Source: Niveispirillum sp943370215
GTDB lineage: Bacteria; Pseudomonadota; Alphaproteobacteria; Azospirillales; Azospirillaceae
NCBI GenBank assembly: GCA_943370215.1
Contig: CALRQC020000003.1
Coordinates: forward strand, 1-64,000
Reading direction: 5' to 3'
Length of the DNA: 64,000 nucleotides
Shown here: positions 43,740 to 52,750 of the stretch, piece after piece
Numbering within the stretch: position 1 is the first letter of the stretch
Layout of the letters: each line of letters starts with the position of its first letter
Made by a program: the position numbers and the translations under genes
Notes under the pieces: generated by a model
What the model was told of the DNA's origin: nothing
What the model saw: the letters and a program-made list of their open reading frames with translations, nothing else
The model's database searches: none

Positions 43740-45071
43740 TTAGCCGATGCGGCCAGCGACCGGTGCCCGGTTGGTGACGATGGTATGGGAAATCCGGCAG
43801 GCTTTGGCAATGGTGCTGGCGGCCTCTGCCGCTGCATCGGCGCTGCGCGCGTGGATCAGGGCCAGCGGTCGCCCTGCCTGCCGCCCCACCGCGCTGCCCA
43901 GCGGGGCCATGCCGGTCAGGCCGACGGCGGCATCAATGCCATCACTGGGCCGCACCCGCCCGCCGCCCAGCCCCACCAGGGCCAGCCCGATGGCGCGCAC
44001 ATCCTGGGTCGCCAGGAAGCCCTCTTCCGCCGGCCAGACCGGCAGGGTCACCGGGGCCTGGGCCAGATAGGCATCGGCTCCTTCCAGCAGGTCCGCCGGG
44101 CCGCCCAAGGCCGCCACCATGCGGGCGAAACGCTCCGCGGCGGCCCCGCTATCCAGCGCGCGGTCAACCTTGGTTTCGGCATCGGCGAGATCGGCGGCCA
44201 GCCCGCCCAGCAACAGCAGTTCGGCGGCCTGCGCCCGCGTCACCTGCCACAGCCGTTCATCGCGGGCCCCGCCGGTCAGCAGGGTCAGGCATTCCCGCAC
44301 CTCCACCGCATTGCCGGCGCTGTCGCCCAGCACCTGATCCATATCGGTCAGCAGCGCCACGGTGGGCAGGCCCGCCCCCTTGGCGGCCTGGACCAGCGCC
44401 TGGGCTAGCCCTTCGGCGCGGGGATATTCCGGCATGAAGGCGCCGGAGCCGAATTTCACATCCAGCACCAGCCCCTGCAGGCCGGCGGCCAGCTTCTTGG
44501 ACAGGATGGAGGCGGTGATCAGGTCCACGCTTTCCACCGTCGCCGTGACATCGCGGATGGCATAAAGCCGCCGGTCCGCCGGGGCGATATCCGCCGTGGC
44601 GCCGACAATGGCACAGCCGACCGACGCCACCACCCGGCGCAGCAAGGGCGTGTCGGGCTGGCCTTGATAACCGGGGATGGCATCCATCTTGTCCAGCGTG
44701 CCACCGGTATGGCCCAGCCCGCGCCCGGAAATCATCGGCACAAAGCCGCCGCAGGCGGCGATGATAGGGGCCAGGATCAGGCTGACCTTGTCGCCGACAC
44801 CGCCGGTGGAATGTTTGTCCAGCACCGGGCCGGGCAGGGCATCGGGCCGCCAGTCCAGCACGCTGCCCGATGCCGTCATGGCACGCAGCAGGGCGATACG
44901 TTCGGGCAGGTCCATCCCGCGCAGATAGACGGCCATGGCGAAGGCGGCGGCCTGTCCCTCCGACACGCTGCCATCGGCGATGCCGGTGACGAAGGCGGCG
45001 ATTTCGGCCGCCGTCAAGGCACCGCCATCACGCTTGGTCCGGATGATTTCCTGCGGCAGGAAAACGCTCAA
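43740..45071 (-). CDS. deoA: Thymidine phosphorylase
   Basis: A 443-aa enzyme splitting thymidine to thymine and deoxyribose-1-phosphate. KHSTGGVGDKVSLILAPI is the glycosyl transferase phosphate-binding signature; SGRGLGHTGGTLDKMDAIPG and the C-terminal pyrimidine phosphorylase domain follow. It stands without other deo genes. Start ATGAGCGTTTTCCTGCCGC. Confidence 0.95.
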   Translation of the reverse strand: MSVFLPQEIIRTKRDGGALTAAEIAAFVTGIADGSVSEGQAAAFAMAVYLRGMDLPERIALLRAMTASGSVLDWRPDALPGPVLDKHSTGGVGDKVSLILAPIIAACGGFVPMISGRGLGHTGGTLDKMDAIPGYQGQPDTPLLRRVVASVGCAIVGATADIAPADRRLYAIRDVTATVESVDLITASILSKKLAAGLQGLVLDVKFGSGAFMPEYPRAEGLAQALVQAAKGAGLPTVALLTDMDQVLGDSAGNAVEVRECLTLLTGGARDERLWQVTRAQAAELLLLGGLAADLADAETKVDRALDSGAAAERFARMVAALGGPADLLEGADAYLAQAPVTLPVWPAEEGFLATQDVRAIGLALVGLGGGRVRPSDGIDAAVGLTGMAPLGSAVGRQAGRPLALIHARSADAAAEAASTIAKACRISHTIVTNRAPVAGRIG

Positions 45072-45122
45072 TGCCTAACCCTTTTCAAGTTCAGCGCGGG
45101 CCACCCGTGCGGGCAGGCCCCC

Positions 45123-46154
45123 CTAGCGCGGGCCACCGCGCGGGCACGCCATGGTGATGGGGTCCACGCGGTAGAACCCGTCCAGCCCCGGATGCAGCGG
45201 CGCCGACATGCGCAGCGCCACCGGCCGCAGCAGCGGCACATCCCGGCCACCCTTCTGCAGGGCGGCACGGTTGGGGGTGCTGGTCAGCGCGCGTCCCAGG
45301 GCGCGGGCCAGATCCTTGTCCACCGCCGGGCCGGCGATCCAGACCACCGGCTGCATCAATGTATCCACGCCCTGGATGCCGGGATAGACCCCATCACCGA
45401 TGCGGCCGACGGAACCGAACGGATGCAGGCCGGACAGGCGGCCCGCCGCCTCCCCCGCCACCGGCAACAGGCGCAGTTGCGGAACGTCACCGTGGGCGGT
45501 CAGATCGGCCAAAGCGGCATCGGGGACGGGGGCGATGCGGAACAGCGCATCCACTTGACCGCCGGCCAGCGCTGCCAGCGCCTCTTCCCCCGCCAGTTCC
45601 ACGGCACGGATATCCTGACGACGCAGCCCATGGGCGGACAGGGTGCGGTCGGCCAGCAGCCGGGCGGGGCTGCCGGCGGGGCCGATGGCCACCCGCTTGC
45701 CCTTCAGCCCGGCGATGCTGTCGGCCCCGGCATCGGCGCGCACCAGCACATGCAGCGCCTCGTCATACATTTCCCCCAGAATGGTGATGTTATCGGGGGT
45801 GGTGGATTGGCAGCGGGCAGCGTAGACGCGGTCGGCCGGCACCAGCCCGGTTTCCAAGCGACCCATTGCCACGTCGGCGACGATATCGGCACTGCGCGCC
45901 TGGGCCTGGGCCAGCGCCACCATGCCGGGCACACCACAGGCCCGATCATCGGTGCAGGCCGGCATTCCGGGCGGGCGTGACAGCATGGCGGCCAGGGATG
46001 CGCCCATGTCGAAGCCACGCTCCCCGGTTTCCACCACGCCGATGCGCAGATAGCGGACCACCAAATCGGGATCGGCCGGCGCACGTGCCAGAGCGGCCAG
46101 CCCCACCACCAGGGGCAGGCAAAGGGGAAGGATCAGCCAGGATTTACGGGACAT
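45123..46154 (-). CDS. TAXI-family TRAP transporter solute receptor
   Basis: A 343-aa extracytoplasmic solute receptor. A signal peptide/anchor (SWLILPLCLPLVVGLAALA) is followed by a binding-protein fold with DSIAGLKGKRVAIGPAGS, typical of TAXI proteins that bind glutamate or dicarboxylates. No TRAP permease gene is nearby, so it may be an orphan receptor. The 51-bp gap to deoA suggests possible co-transcription. Confidence 0.82.
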   Translation of the reverse strand: MSRKSWLILPLCLPLVVGLAALARAPADPDLVVRYLRIGVVETGERGFDMGASLAAMLSRPPGMPACTDDRACGVPGMVALAQAQARSADIVADVAMGRLETGLVPADRVYAARCQSTTPDNITILGEMYDEALHVLVRADAGADSIAGLKGKRVAIGPAGSPARLLADRTLSAHGLRRQDIRAVELAGEEALAALAGGQVDALFRIAPVPDAALADLTAHGDVPQLRLLPVAGEAAGRLSGLHPFGSVGRIGDGVYPGIQGVDTLMQPVVWIAGPAVDKDLARALGRALTSTPNRAALQKGGRDVPLLRPVALRMSAPLHPGLDGFYRVDPITMACPRGGPR

Positions 46155-46316
46155 GGGTGCAAAACGCCGGGCACAGCCAAAGTTGGCCCAGATCGCCCGG
46201 AACCCAAGGGTAAGTCAAATGCCGCCAGCGGATGGCTGCAATCTCCCGCTATCGGTCGGATATCACGAGGGCGCTTCAGGATTTGTAAAGTTTCGCGCCG
46301 GGCGTTGTGTGTCCCA

Positions 46317-46679
46317 TCACCCCGCCTTGTCGCAGGTTGCACGGTCATCGGACAGCGGGCGGCAGGTCAGGCCCCCATTGCTTTTGAAGGCATTGTTGCC
46401 GGTGCGGCGAACGGAAACGCTGTTGGTGAACTGCACCCAGCCGGCACTGCCCCAGTGCGAACTGATGCCGTTGGAAAAGGACAGGGCGCCATTTTCCCCC
46501 TTATACACGGTGGTGCCGTCCATATAGCGGATGCGCCCTTCCTCATCCTCCGTTGCCACGGCACCATTGCTGCATTTCACCACTGGGGTGTCAGCCGCGT
46601 GCCGTTCACAGGTCAGCGGCGACTGACCACCGGAAAGGATCATGGCGTACAGCGCCACTTCGAACACGTTGAGAGCCAT
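46317..46679 (-). CDS. Hypothetical exported protein, 120 aa
   Basis: A short hydrophobic N-terminus (MALNVFEVALYAMILSGG) may be a signal anchor. The rest is rich in Gly, Ser, Thr and aromatic residues with about four cysteines, including LTCERHAADTPVVKCSNG and GGLTCRPLSDDRATC, perhaps forming disulfides in the periplasm. Beta-rich by pattern. No family recognised. Confidence 0.6.
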   Translation of the reverse strand: MALNVFEVALYAMILSGGQSPLTCERHAADTPVVKCSNGAVATEDEEGRIRYMDGTTVYKGENGALSFSNGISSHWGSAGWVQFTNSVSVRRTGNNAFKSNGGLTCRPLSDDRATCDKAG

Positions 46680-46725
46680 TCGCCATCCCCTTCCCGTTAT
46701 TGTTCAGCAGCGGTGCTGTCGCCCC

Positions 46726-47490
46726 TCACTTCCGTGCCACGATAAAAAGTCGGCGGAACGGGAACAAGGTGTTGCCGTCCCTCTCTGTCGGATAGGCAGC
46801 CCTTAGCCTTTCGGTATAGAGATCGCGGAAAGTGGCGGCCATATCCTCATCCAGCCGGGTCATCACCGGCAGCAAGGTGGTGCCCTTCACCCATTCCAGC
46901 ACCGGGTCCGTGCCCGGCAGAATGTGCAGATATTCCGTTTCCCAGATATCGACCTGCCGGCAATGCGGGCGCAGCAGCCGGTAATAGGCATCGGCCGCCT
47001 GCACCGCTTCATGGTGCAGCGCCCCTTTCAGCGCCGCCGCCCAGGGGCCGTCGGCCACCAGTTCCTGCAAAAGCCGGTGGGAAGGCGCGTTGAAATTGCG
47101 CGGCATCTGCACCGCCAGCACGCCATCGGCCGCCAGGGCCCCTGCCAGATGCGGGAACAGGGCGTGATGGTCGGGCAGCCAGTGCAGGGCGGCGTTGGAG
47201 AAAATCAGGTCGACCGGCCGACCCGGCCGCCATTGTGTGGCATCGCCCAGTTCCCAGGTGACGCCGGACGGTTCGGCCGCCGCCTTGGCCAGCATGGCCC
47301 GATCATTATCCACGCCAGTGACACGGGCGCGGGGATAATTCTGCCCCAGCAGCCGGGTCAGATAACCGGTGCCGCAGCCCAGATCGACAATCTGGTCAGG
47401 TTCCAGCGGCGGGATGGCGGCCAGCAGGTCCAGGCCCGGCCGTTCGCGGGCCGCCCGGAAAAGCTCATATTGTGCTGGATTCCAGGCCAT
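46726..47490 (-). CDS. tam: Trans-aconitate 2-methyltransferase
   Basis: A 254-aa SAM-dependent methyltransferase. Starts MAWNPAQYELF, the usual Tam N-terminus, with motif I VDLGCGTGYLTRLL and FSNAALHWLPDH. It esterifies trans-aconitate, removing an aconitase inhibitor. Its start overlaps the end of the EEP-family gene by 26 bp, so the two are coupled. Confidence 0.92.
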   Translation of the reverse strand: MAWNPAQYELFRAARERPGLDLLAAIPPLEPDQIVDLGCGTGYLTRLLGQNYPRARVTGVDNDRAMLAKAAAEPSGVTWELGDATQWRPGRPVDLIFSNAALHWLPDHHALFPHLAGALAADGVLAVQMPRNFNAPSHRLLQELVADGPWAAALKGALHHEAVQAADAYYRLLRPHCRQVDIWETEYLHILPGTDPVLEWVKGTTLLPVMTRLDEDMAATFRDLYTERLRAAYPTERDGNTLFPFRRLFIVARK

Positions 47491-48352
47491 GATGCCCCTT
47501 TGCTGTTGCCTGTGCCGTCGGCACGCCGATCAGGGCGCGTACTGGCAGATGGTCGGATGCCAGCCGCGTCTGGCGGGTGCGGACGACACCGTAACCCGCC
47601 AGACGCAGTTCGGACGAGACAAAGATACGATCCAGCCGCAGTGTCGGCAACTTGGCGTGAAAGCTGCGCGGGGCGGCACAATCCGGCAGGCGGGCGGAAA
47701 GCCGGCGCAGGCAGCGGGCGGACGGCAGCCATTCATTCAGGTCGCCCATGAACAGGGTGGGCAGCGGCGGCACCCGATCCAGATAGGCCAGGATGCGGCC
47801 CACCTGGGCATTGCGTTCCCACGGGTCCAGCCCGAAATGCGCCACCATCACCCGCACCTCCACCCCTGGCGCCAGTTCCAGCCTTGCGGCCAGGGCGCCA
47901 CGGGGTTCCCGCATCGGCTGCGACAGGTCGATCGGCTCCACCCCCTTGACCGGCAGCCGGGTCAGCAGGGCATTGCCGTAATGGGCGCTGCGGTGATGCT
48001 TGGTGGGGGCTGCCAGTGCCCGCATCCCCGTCTGTTCGGCCAGATAGGCGAACTGGTCCAGCCCCATTTCCCCGCGATGGTGCCAGCCCACCTCCTGCAG
48101 GCCGATGGCATCCACCCCCAGTCCCCGGATCACCTGGGCGATGCGGTCGGGGGCAAAACGGGCATCGATGCCGACACTGGAATGGATGTTCCAGGACGCG
48201 ATATGCAGGGGCAGATGGCCATCCGGCAGGGCCTGATGCCGTTCATCGGGAATCGGCTTGCGCCCCGGCTGGTCCAGCCCCCGGCGGCCGCGCAGCCGGT
48301 TCAGCAAAGCGATGGCAGGGGCGATGCGGCGGGGGCTGGGGGCGTGGCTCAT
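47465..48352 (-). CDS. Endonuclease/exonuclease/phosphatase-family hydrolase
   Basis: A 295-aa EEP-superfamily metal hydrolase. ASWNIHSSVGID (Asn), GLQEVGWHH (catalytic Glu), FMGDLNEW (Asp/Asn) and ASDHLPV (Asp-His) are the four classical motifs. No signal peptide. Substrates in the family range from DNA to phospholipids and inositol phosphates; which applies is unknown. The start is taken at the second ATG (48352). Confidence 0.87.
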   Translation of the reverse strand: MSHAPSPRRIAPAIALLNRLRGRRGLDQPGRKPIPDERHQALPDGHLPLHIASWNIHSSVGIDARFAPDRIAQVIRGLGVDAIGLQEVGWHHRGEMGLDQFAYLAEQTGMRALAAPTKHHRSAHYGNALLTRLPVKGVEPIDLSQPMREPRGALAARLELAPGVEVRVMVAHFGLDPWERNAQVGRILAYLDRVPPLPTLFMGDLNEWLPSARCLRRLSARLPDCAAPRSFHAKLPTLRLDRIFVSSELRLAGYGVVRTRQTRLASDHLPVRALIGVPTAQATAKGHHGLESSTI

Positions 48353-48421
48353 GTGGCGTTCCAATGCTGGATAAACAGCATCATAACGCCATTACACGGC
48401 ATGTCGCGCCCCTGCGGACAG

Positions 48422-48453
48422 AAAAAAAGGCGTCCGGGCCGGAGCCGGACGCC
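48422..48453 (-). terminator. Rho-independent terminator of the PfpI-like gene
   Basis: On the minus strand a 9-bp stem GGCGTCCGG / CCGGACGCC is followed by seven T. A second hairpin (CATCGCC...GGCGATG, about 48465-48490) precedes it, directly after the stop codon. Confidence 0.85.
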
Positions 48454-48503
48454 TTTGAAGCAGCCATCGCCCACCTATGGTAGGCGATGGGTGACCATGC
48501 CGA

Positions 48504-49073
48504 TCAAGCAGCCTGCTTGCGCTGTTCACCAGCAGCGACGAAGGTGCGGATCATCGTCTCGATGATCTCGGCCATCTCTTCGTTGGACTGCGCGGTGACC
48601 AGGAAACGGTCAACGACGATGGCGTCTTCCGACCAGGTGGCGCCAGCGGCTTCCAGGGCCGCCTTCACGCTTTCCGGACCGGTGACGGCGCGGGTCTTCA
48701 CCCGGTCGGCCACGGCCAGCAGTTCCACGCCACGGCCAAAGGCGGCGACGCCCTTGCCGGCATCCATGAAGCTGCCGATGATGCGGCGGGTGTGCGGGTT
48801 GCTGGCCAGCTTGGCCACCGAACGGTCACCGCCCGGCAGGACCAGCAGGTCGAAATCGGCGGCCAGAACATCGCCGACATGGCGGTCAGTGGGGAAATAA
48901 TGGCCCCAGGCGGCGCCGTGCCAGCCATTCACCAGGCCCTGCTCGGGGGAGATGATCTTCGGCTTGGCGCCAGCCTTCAGCAGGGCGCGCTGCGGCTCGG
49001 TCATTTCCAGTTCTTCGAAGCCGTTGGCCACGAGGATGGCAATGTTCTTTCCGGCAAGCAGTTGATCGGTCAA
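48504..49073 (-). CDS. DJ-1/PfpI-like protein lacking the catalytic cysteine
   Basis: A 189-aa protein of the class I glutamine amidotransferase-like superfamily. NGFEE (family Glu) and FDLLVLPGGD are conserved. The nucleophile elbow, normally AxCHG, reads VAAFGRGVELL here: Cys is Gly and His is Arg, so protease or glyoxalase chemistry is unlikely. GAAGGAG eight bases upstream and loss of family similarity before it point to a TTG start at 49073. The promoter is probably its own. A non-catalytic role is inferred. Confidence 0.85.
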   Translation of the reverse strand: MTDQLLAGKNIAILVANGFEELEMTEPQRALLKAGAKPKIISPEQGLVNGWHGAAWGHYFPTDRHVGDVLAADFDLLVLPGGDRSVAKLASNPHTRRIIGSFMDAGKGVAAFGRGVELLAVADRVKTRAVTGPESVKAALEAAGATWSEDAIVVDRFLVTAQSNEEMAEIIETMIRTFVAAGEQRKQAA

Positions 49074-49744
49074 GGTCTCGTCTCCTTCAGTTGGGCCGTC
49101 CTGGTCTTCGCCCACCGCGCCCCCTATGGGACAGGTCGGGAAGACGGGACGGCAATGCCACGGCCGGGCCGTGGCACAAATTGCGCGTCATGCCGAAATT
49201 AGCGCCGATGCCCGCGAGGCCGGTGGCCATTGGGGATATGAGCCAAACAGCCGATCTATTCCCACCCGGCGGTCGCGGGGTGGGGCGGCCATGGCACCCC
49301 CGGCTTCCAGCCTGGGAACGGGGGCGGTTTACGTCTTTTTCTGCATGACGCGCTAATTGGCCTTTTGGCGGCGCAACGTCAATCCGCAATTCAGGTAGGG
49401 CAGCCATCCGGAAGGCGAGTACACGCGAAAATATGGCGGATATGCGTGTTTCCTTAAGAACGGATCGCCTGAAGGCGGACCAGCCTTTCGACGTTTATCC
49501 GCCCGTGGACAGGCATATCGGGAGTCGGCCGTGGTTCTGAGCAAAACCGCCGTCGGCGGCGGTGCTGGCGATTGAGCCCCATGATCGGTTCCGATCATGG
49601 GGACGTGGCCGTCAATGTCAGGTGGCGAAGGAAACCGCCCTGAACCAGACAGGAAGGTCCGTGAATTCAGGCGTGAAAAAGGGCAAGGGGGCAGGTCGCC
49701 GATTCCGGCGGCCCCATGTTGCAAAAGCCTGCCGCAGCAGGGGG
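49074..49744. other. Intergenic region with a perfect 26-bp palindrome
   Basis: About 670 bp without a gene that can be supported. At 49577-49602 lies a perfect inverted repeat with 12-bp arms (CCCCATGATCGG and its complement) and a 2-nt centre (TT), more like a dimeric operator than a terminator because the loop is too short for a hairpin. Confidence 0.5.
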
Positions 49745-49784
49745 AAAAAACAAACAGGCCGCCCGGTTGCCCGGACGGCCTGTT
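49745..49784 (-). terminator. Rho-independent terminator of infC
   Basis: On the minus strand: stem AACAGGCCG / CGGCCTGTT with inner CCGG pairing and one mismatch, followed by TGTTTTTT. Thirty-odd bases after the infC stop. Confidence 0.85.
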
Positions 49785-49820
49785 CATCACATCACAGCAG
49801 CAAGCTGGATCAGCGGTTTC

Positions 49821-50360
49821 TTAGCGCGGGGCCAGAACCATGATCATCTGCTTGCCTTCCAGCTTCGGCATCTGTTCGACCTTGCCCAGGTCTTCCAGCG
49901 TGTCGCGAACCTTTACCAGCACATTCATGCCGATATCCTGGTGGGCCATTTCACGGCCACGGAAGCGCATGGTGACCTTCACCTTGTCGCCTTCCTCCAG
50001 GAAGCGGCGCATGGCCTTCATCTTGATGTCGTAATCATGCTCGTCGATATTCGGACGCAGCTTGATTTCCTTGACCTCGATGATCTTCTGCTTCTTGCGG
50101 GCCTCGTTGGCCTTCTTCTGCGCCTCGTACTTGTACTTGCCATAGTCGAGGATCTTGCAGACCGGCGGTTCGGCGTTCGGGCTCACCTCGACCAGGTCGA
50201 GGCCAGCTTCCTCCGCCGCGAAGAGCGCGTCACGCAGGCTGACGACGCCAACCATCTCGCCATTGGCATCGACAAGGCGCACGGAACGAACGTTGATTTC
50301 GCGATTGATGCGGGGACCGTCGCGTTGCGGTTCGCGGTCCTGATTGGTAGGCCTGGCTAT
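49821..50360 (-). CDS. infC: Translation initiation factor IF-3, AUA start codon
   Basis: A 179-aa initiation factor. It has the IF3 N-domain (INREINVRSVRLVDANGEMVGV) and the C-domain (KEIKLRPNIDEHDYDIKMKAM). The first ATG/GTG-type start (GTG, at 50282) would cut off the N-terminal 26 residues, which are clearly homologous. The reading extends in frame to ATA at 50358-50360, preceded by AGGAG seven bases upstream. Rare AUU/AUC/AUA starts in infC serve autoregulation, because IF3 itself discriminates against them. The sequence starts with (M)ARPTNQDREPQRDGPR. Confidence 0.93.
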   Translation of the reverse strand: MARPTNQDREPQRDGPRINREINVRSVRLVDANGEMVGVVSLRDALFAAEEAGLDLVEVSPNAEPPVCKILDYGKYKYEAQKKANEARKKQKIIEVKEIKLRPNIDEHDYDIKMKAMRRFLEEGDKVKVTMRFRGREMAHQDIGMNVLVKVRDTLEDLGKVEQMPKLEGKQMIMVLAPR

Positions 50361-50414
50361 GGAAACTTCTCCTATTCACAAAGGGTGGCCCTTGCGGCCT
50401 TTGGATCGGTGAAC

Positions 50415-50449
50415 CCGTTCCCTGCCAGAAAACCCCTGACAGGGAACGG
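50415..50449 (-). terminator. Hairpin between thrS and infC
   Basis: Perfect 10-bp stem CCGTTCCCTG / CAGGGAACGG with a 15-nt loop, 50 bp after the thrS stop. No U-run follows, so it may only partly stop transcription into infC. Confidence 0.5.
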
Positions 50450-50500
50450 TGCCGGACGGCAAGGGCGCACCTTGTTGGTACGCTTGGGTGGCAGATTATA

Positions 50501-52495
50501 TCAGAACGCAGATTCGGTCGAGTCGCTGCTGGCAGGCGGCAGCGCCTCTGCCAGAAGTGTAGCAAGAGCGTCGTCCAGGGCAAGGAATTCCTGCGCATTG
50601 GAGCCAAGACGCCGCACGGCGACGGTGCCTTGCTCCGCTTCGCGGGCGCCCACGACGAACATGACCGGTACCTTCTGGAGCGAATGTTCGCGGACCTTCA
50701 GGTTGATCTTTTCGTTGCGGGTATCCAGTTCCACCCGGATTCCCGCCTTCTTCAGCCGTGCCGCCACCTTTTCGGCATAGGCATCGGCATCCGACACGAT
50801 GGTGGCCACGGTCACCTGGGTGGGGGCCAGCCAGAGCGGGAACTTGCCGGCATAATGTTCGATCATCATGCCGATGAACCGTTCCAGGCTTCCCAGGATG
50901 GCCCGGTGCAGCATGACCGGCCGGTGTTTGGCCCCATCCTGGCCGATATAGCTGGCATCCAGCCGTTCGGGCAGTTGGAAATCAAGCTGCAGGGTGCCGC
51001 ACTGCCAGGAACGGCCGATGGCGTCGGTCAGGTGGAATTCCACCTTCGGGCCATAGAAGGCGCCTTCGCCCGGCAATTCCTCGAATTCCAGCCCATTGGC
51101 GCGCAGCGCCACGCGCAGGCTTTCTTCCGCCTTGTCCCAGGTATCATCCGTGCCCAGACGCACATCGGGGCGCAGCGCCAGCTTCACCGCGATCTTGTCG
51201 AAGCCAAGATCCTTGTAAACGCCAAGCTGCAGGGCGAAATATTCCTTCGCCTCGTCGCCGACCTGATCCTCGGTGCAGAAGATATGCGCGTCATCCTGGG
51301 TGAAATTGCGCACGCGCAGGATACCGTGCAGGGCGCCCGACGGCTCATTGCGGTGGCAATTGCCGAATTCGGCCATGCGCAGCGGCAAGTCGCGGTAGCT
51401 CTTCAGCCCCTGGCGAAAAATCTGCACATGGGCCGGGCAGTTCATCGGCTTCACGCCCAAGAACTTCTCCGTCCCGTCTTCTGCCACCGACTCGCGGATC
51501 TTGAACATGTTGTCGCCATACATGTCCCAGTGGCCCGACGCCTTGAACAGGCTGCTGTCATAGAGCTGCGGGGTGCGCACCTCCACATAGCCGGCGATCT
51601 TCAGCTTGGCACGAATATATTCCTCCAGCGCCCGATAGAGCGCCCAGCCCTTCGGGTGCCAGAAGACGGAGCCGACTGCCTCTTCCTGCACATGGAACAG
51701 GTCCATCTCGCGGCCCAGCTTGCGATGGTCGCGCTTTTCGGCCTCTTCAATCTGGTGCAGATGTTCGGCCAGTTCCTTTTCGGTGCGCCAGGCGGTGCCA
51801 TAGATACGCTGCAGCATGGCGTTCTTGGCATCGCCGCGCCAATAGGCACCGGCCACCTTCATCAGCTTGAAGGCATGGCCCACCCGGCTTGTGCTGGGCA
51901 GGTGCGGGCCGCGGCACAGATCGTACCATTTGCCCTGGCGGTAGATGGTGATGGTCTCGGACGTCGGCAGATCTTCAATGATCTGGGCCTTGTACTTTTC
52001 CCCGATCGACTTGAAATGTTCAATCGCCTCGGCCCGGTCCCATTCTTCACGCGTGAAGGGGCGGTTCTCGTCGACGATCTCATGCATCCGCTTTTCGATC
52101 TTCACCAGATCATCGGGCGTGAACGGCGTGTCGCGGGCGAAATCGTAATAGAAGCCGGTGGCGATGGCGGGGCCGATCGTCACCTGCGTGCCTGGATAAA
52201 GCTCCTGCACGGCTTCCGCCATGATATGGGCGCAGTCATGCCGGATCAGGTCCAGCATGTCGGCCTCGTTCTTGTCCGTCACGATTTCGAGACGGCAATC
52301 CCCCGTCAGTGGCGTCGCCAGATCCTTCACCTCGCCATTGATCTTGACCGCAACGGCGGCCTTGGCGAGCGACTTGGCGATGGAGGCGGCCACATCGGCC
52401 CCGGTAGTTGTGCCCTGCGCATAGGTCCGCACACTGCCATCGGGCAGCGTAATGGCAACCTGGGCGCTGGAAACGGGCACTTCAGCCGAAGACAT
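50501..52495 (-). CDS. thrS: Threonyl-tRNA synthetase
   Basis: A 664-aa class II synthetase. TGS domain (~10-75), SAD editing domain with HDCAHIMAEAV and the zinc-ligand region, catalytic core with MNCPAHVQIF (motif 2 region), NEPSGALHGILRVRNFTQDDAHIF, and LHRAILGSLERFIGMMIEHYAG (motif 3), and a C-terminal anticodon-binding domain. Immediately upstream of infC, the classical thrS-infC order. A 255-bp leader with two strong hairpins precedes it. Confidence 0.97.
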   Translation of the reverse strand: MSSAEVPVSSAQVAITLPDGSVRTYAQGTTTGADVAASIAKSLAKAAVAVKINGEVKDLATPLTGDCRLEIVTDKNEADMLDLIRHDCAHIMAEAVQELYPGTQVTIGPAIATGFYYDFARDTPFTPDDLVKIEKRMHEIVDENRPFTREEWDRAEAIEHFKSIGEKYKAQIIEDLPTSETITIYRQGKWYDLCRGPHLPSTSRVGHAFKLMKVAGAYWRGDAKNAMLQRIYGTAWRTEKELAEHLHQIEEAEKRDHRKLGREMDLFHVQEEAVGSVFWHPKGWALYRALEEYIRAKLKIAGYVEVRTPQLYDSSLFKASGHWDMYGDNMFKIRESVAEDGTEKFLGVKPMNCPAHVQIFRQGLKSYRDLPLRMAEFGNCHRNEPSGALHGILRVRNFTQDDAHIFCTEDQVGDEAKEYFALQLGVYKDLGFDKIAVKLALRPDVRLGTDDTWDKAEESLRVALRANGLEFEELPGEGAFYGPKVEFHLTDAIGRSWQCGTLQLDFQLPERLDASYIGQDGAKHRPVMLHRAILGSLERFIGMMIEHYAGKFPLWLAPTQVTVATIVSDADAYAEKVAARLKKAGIRVELDTRNEKINLKVREHSLQKVPVMFVVGAREAEQGTVAVRRLGSNAQEFLALDDALATLLAEALPPASSDSTESAF

Positions 52496-52620
52496 GGCTT
52501 TCCCCTAGCTTGTAAGGAGTTGCAAAAGTTGGTGAGGCGACTTTTCACCCGCCGGCCCCCGCCGGTCAAGCGCGGGAGATGGGCGAATTTCACATGGAAG
52601 CACAGGCTCCAGAGCGGATC

Positions 52621-52711
52621 GCCAAAAGGTGAAATCACCTTTTGGCGTGACTCTGCGCGCCGGCAGGCTCATCTGGCACCACCTGAATTCGACTGAAAGC
52701 AGGTGGTGCCA
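52621..52711 (-). promoter_or_regulatory. Two strong hairpins in the mutT-thrS interval
   Basis: A perfect 12-bp stem GCCAAAAGGTGA / TCACCTTTTGGC (52621-52646, loop AA) and a second 12-bp stem TGGCACCACCTG / CAGGTGGTGCCA (52674-52711, 14-nt loop). They may terminate mutT or form part of the thrS leader; the lack of U-tracts makes simple termination less likely. Confidence 0.5.
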
Positions 52712-52750
52712 GGGCGGGGATGGGATCAAGGACAGGGGCACTGTCGGCCC

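Noticed and set aside
49353..49790. A 145-codon minus-strand frame downstream of infC
   Set aside because: Overlaps the infC terminator and the palindrome, lacks a ribosome site and has no family-like sequence.
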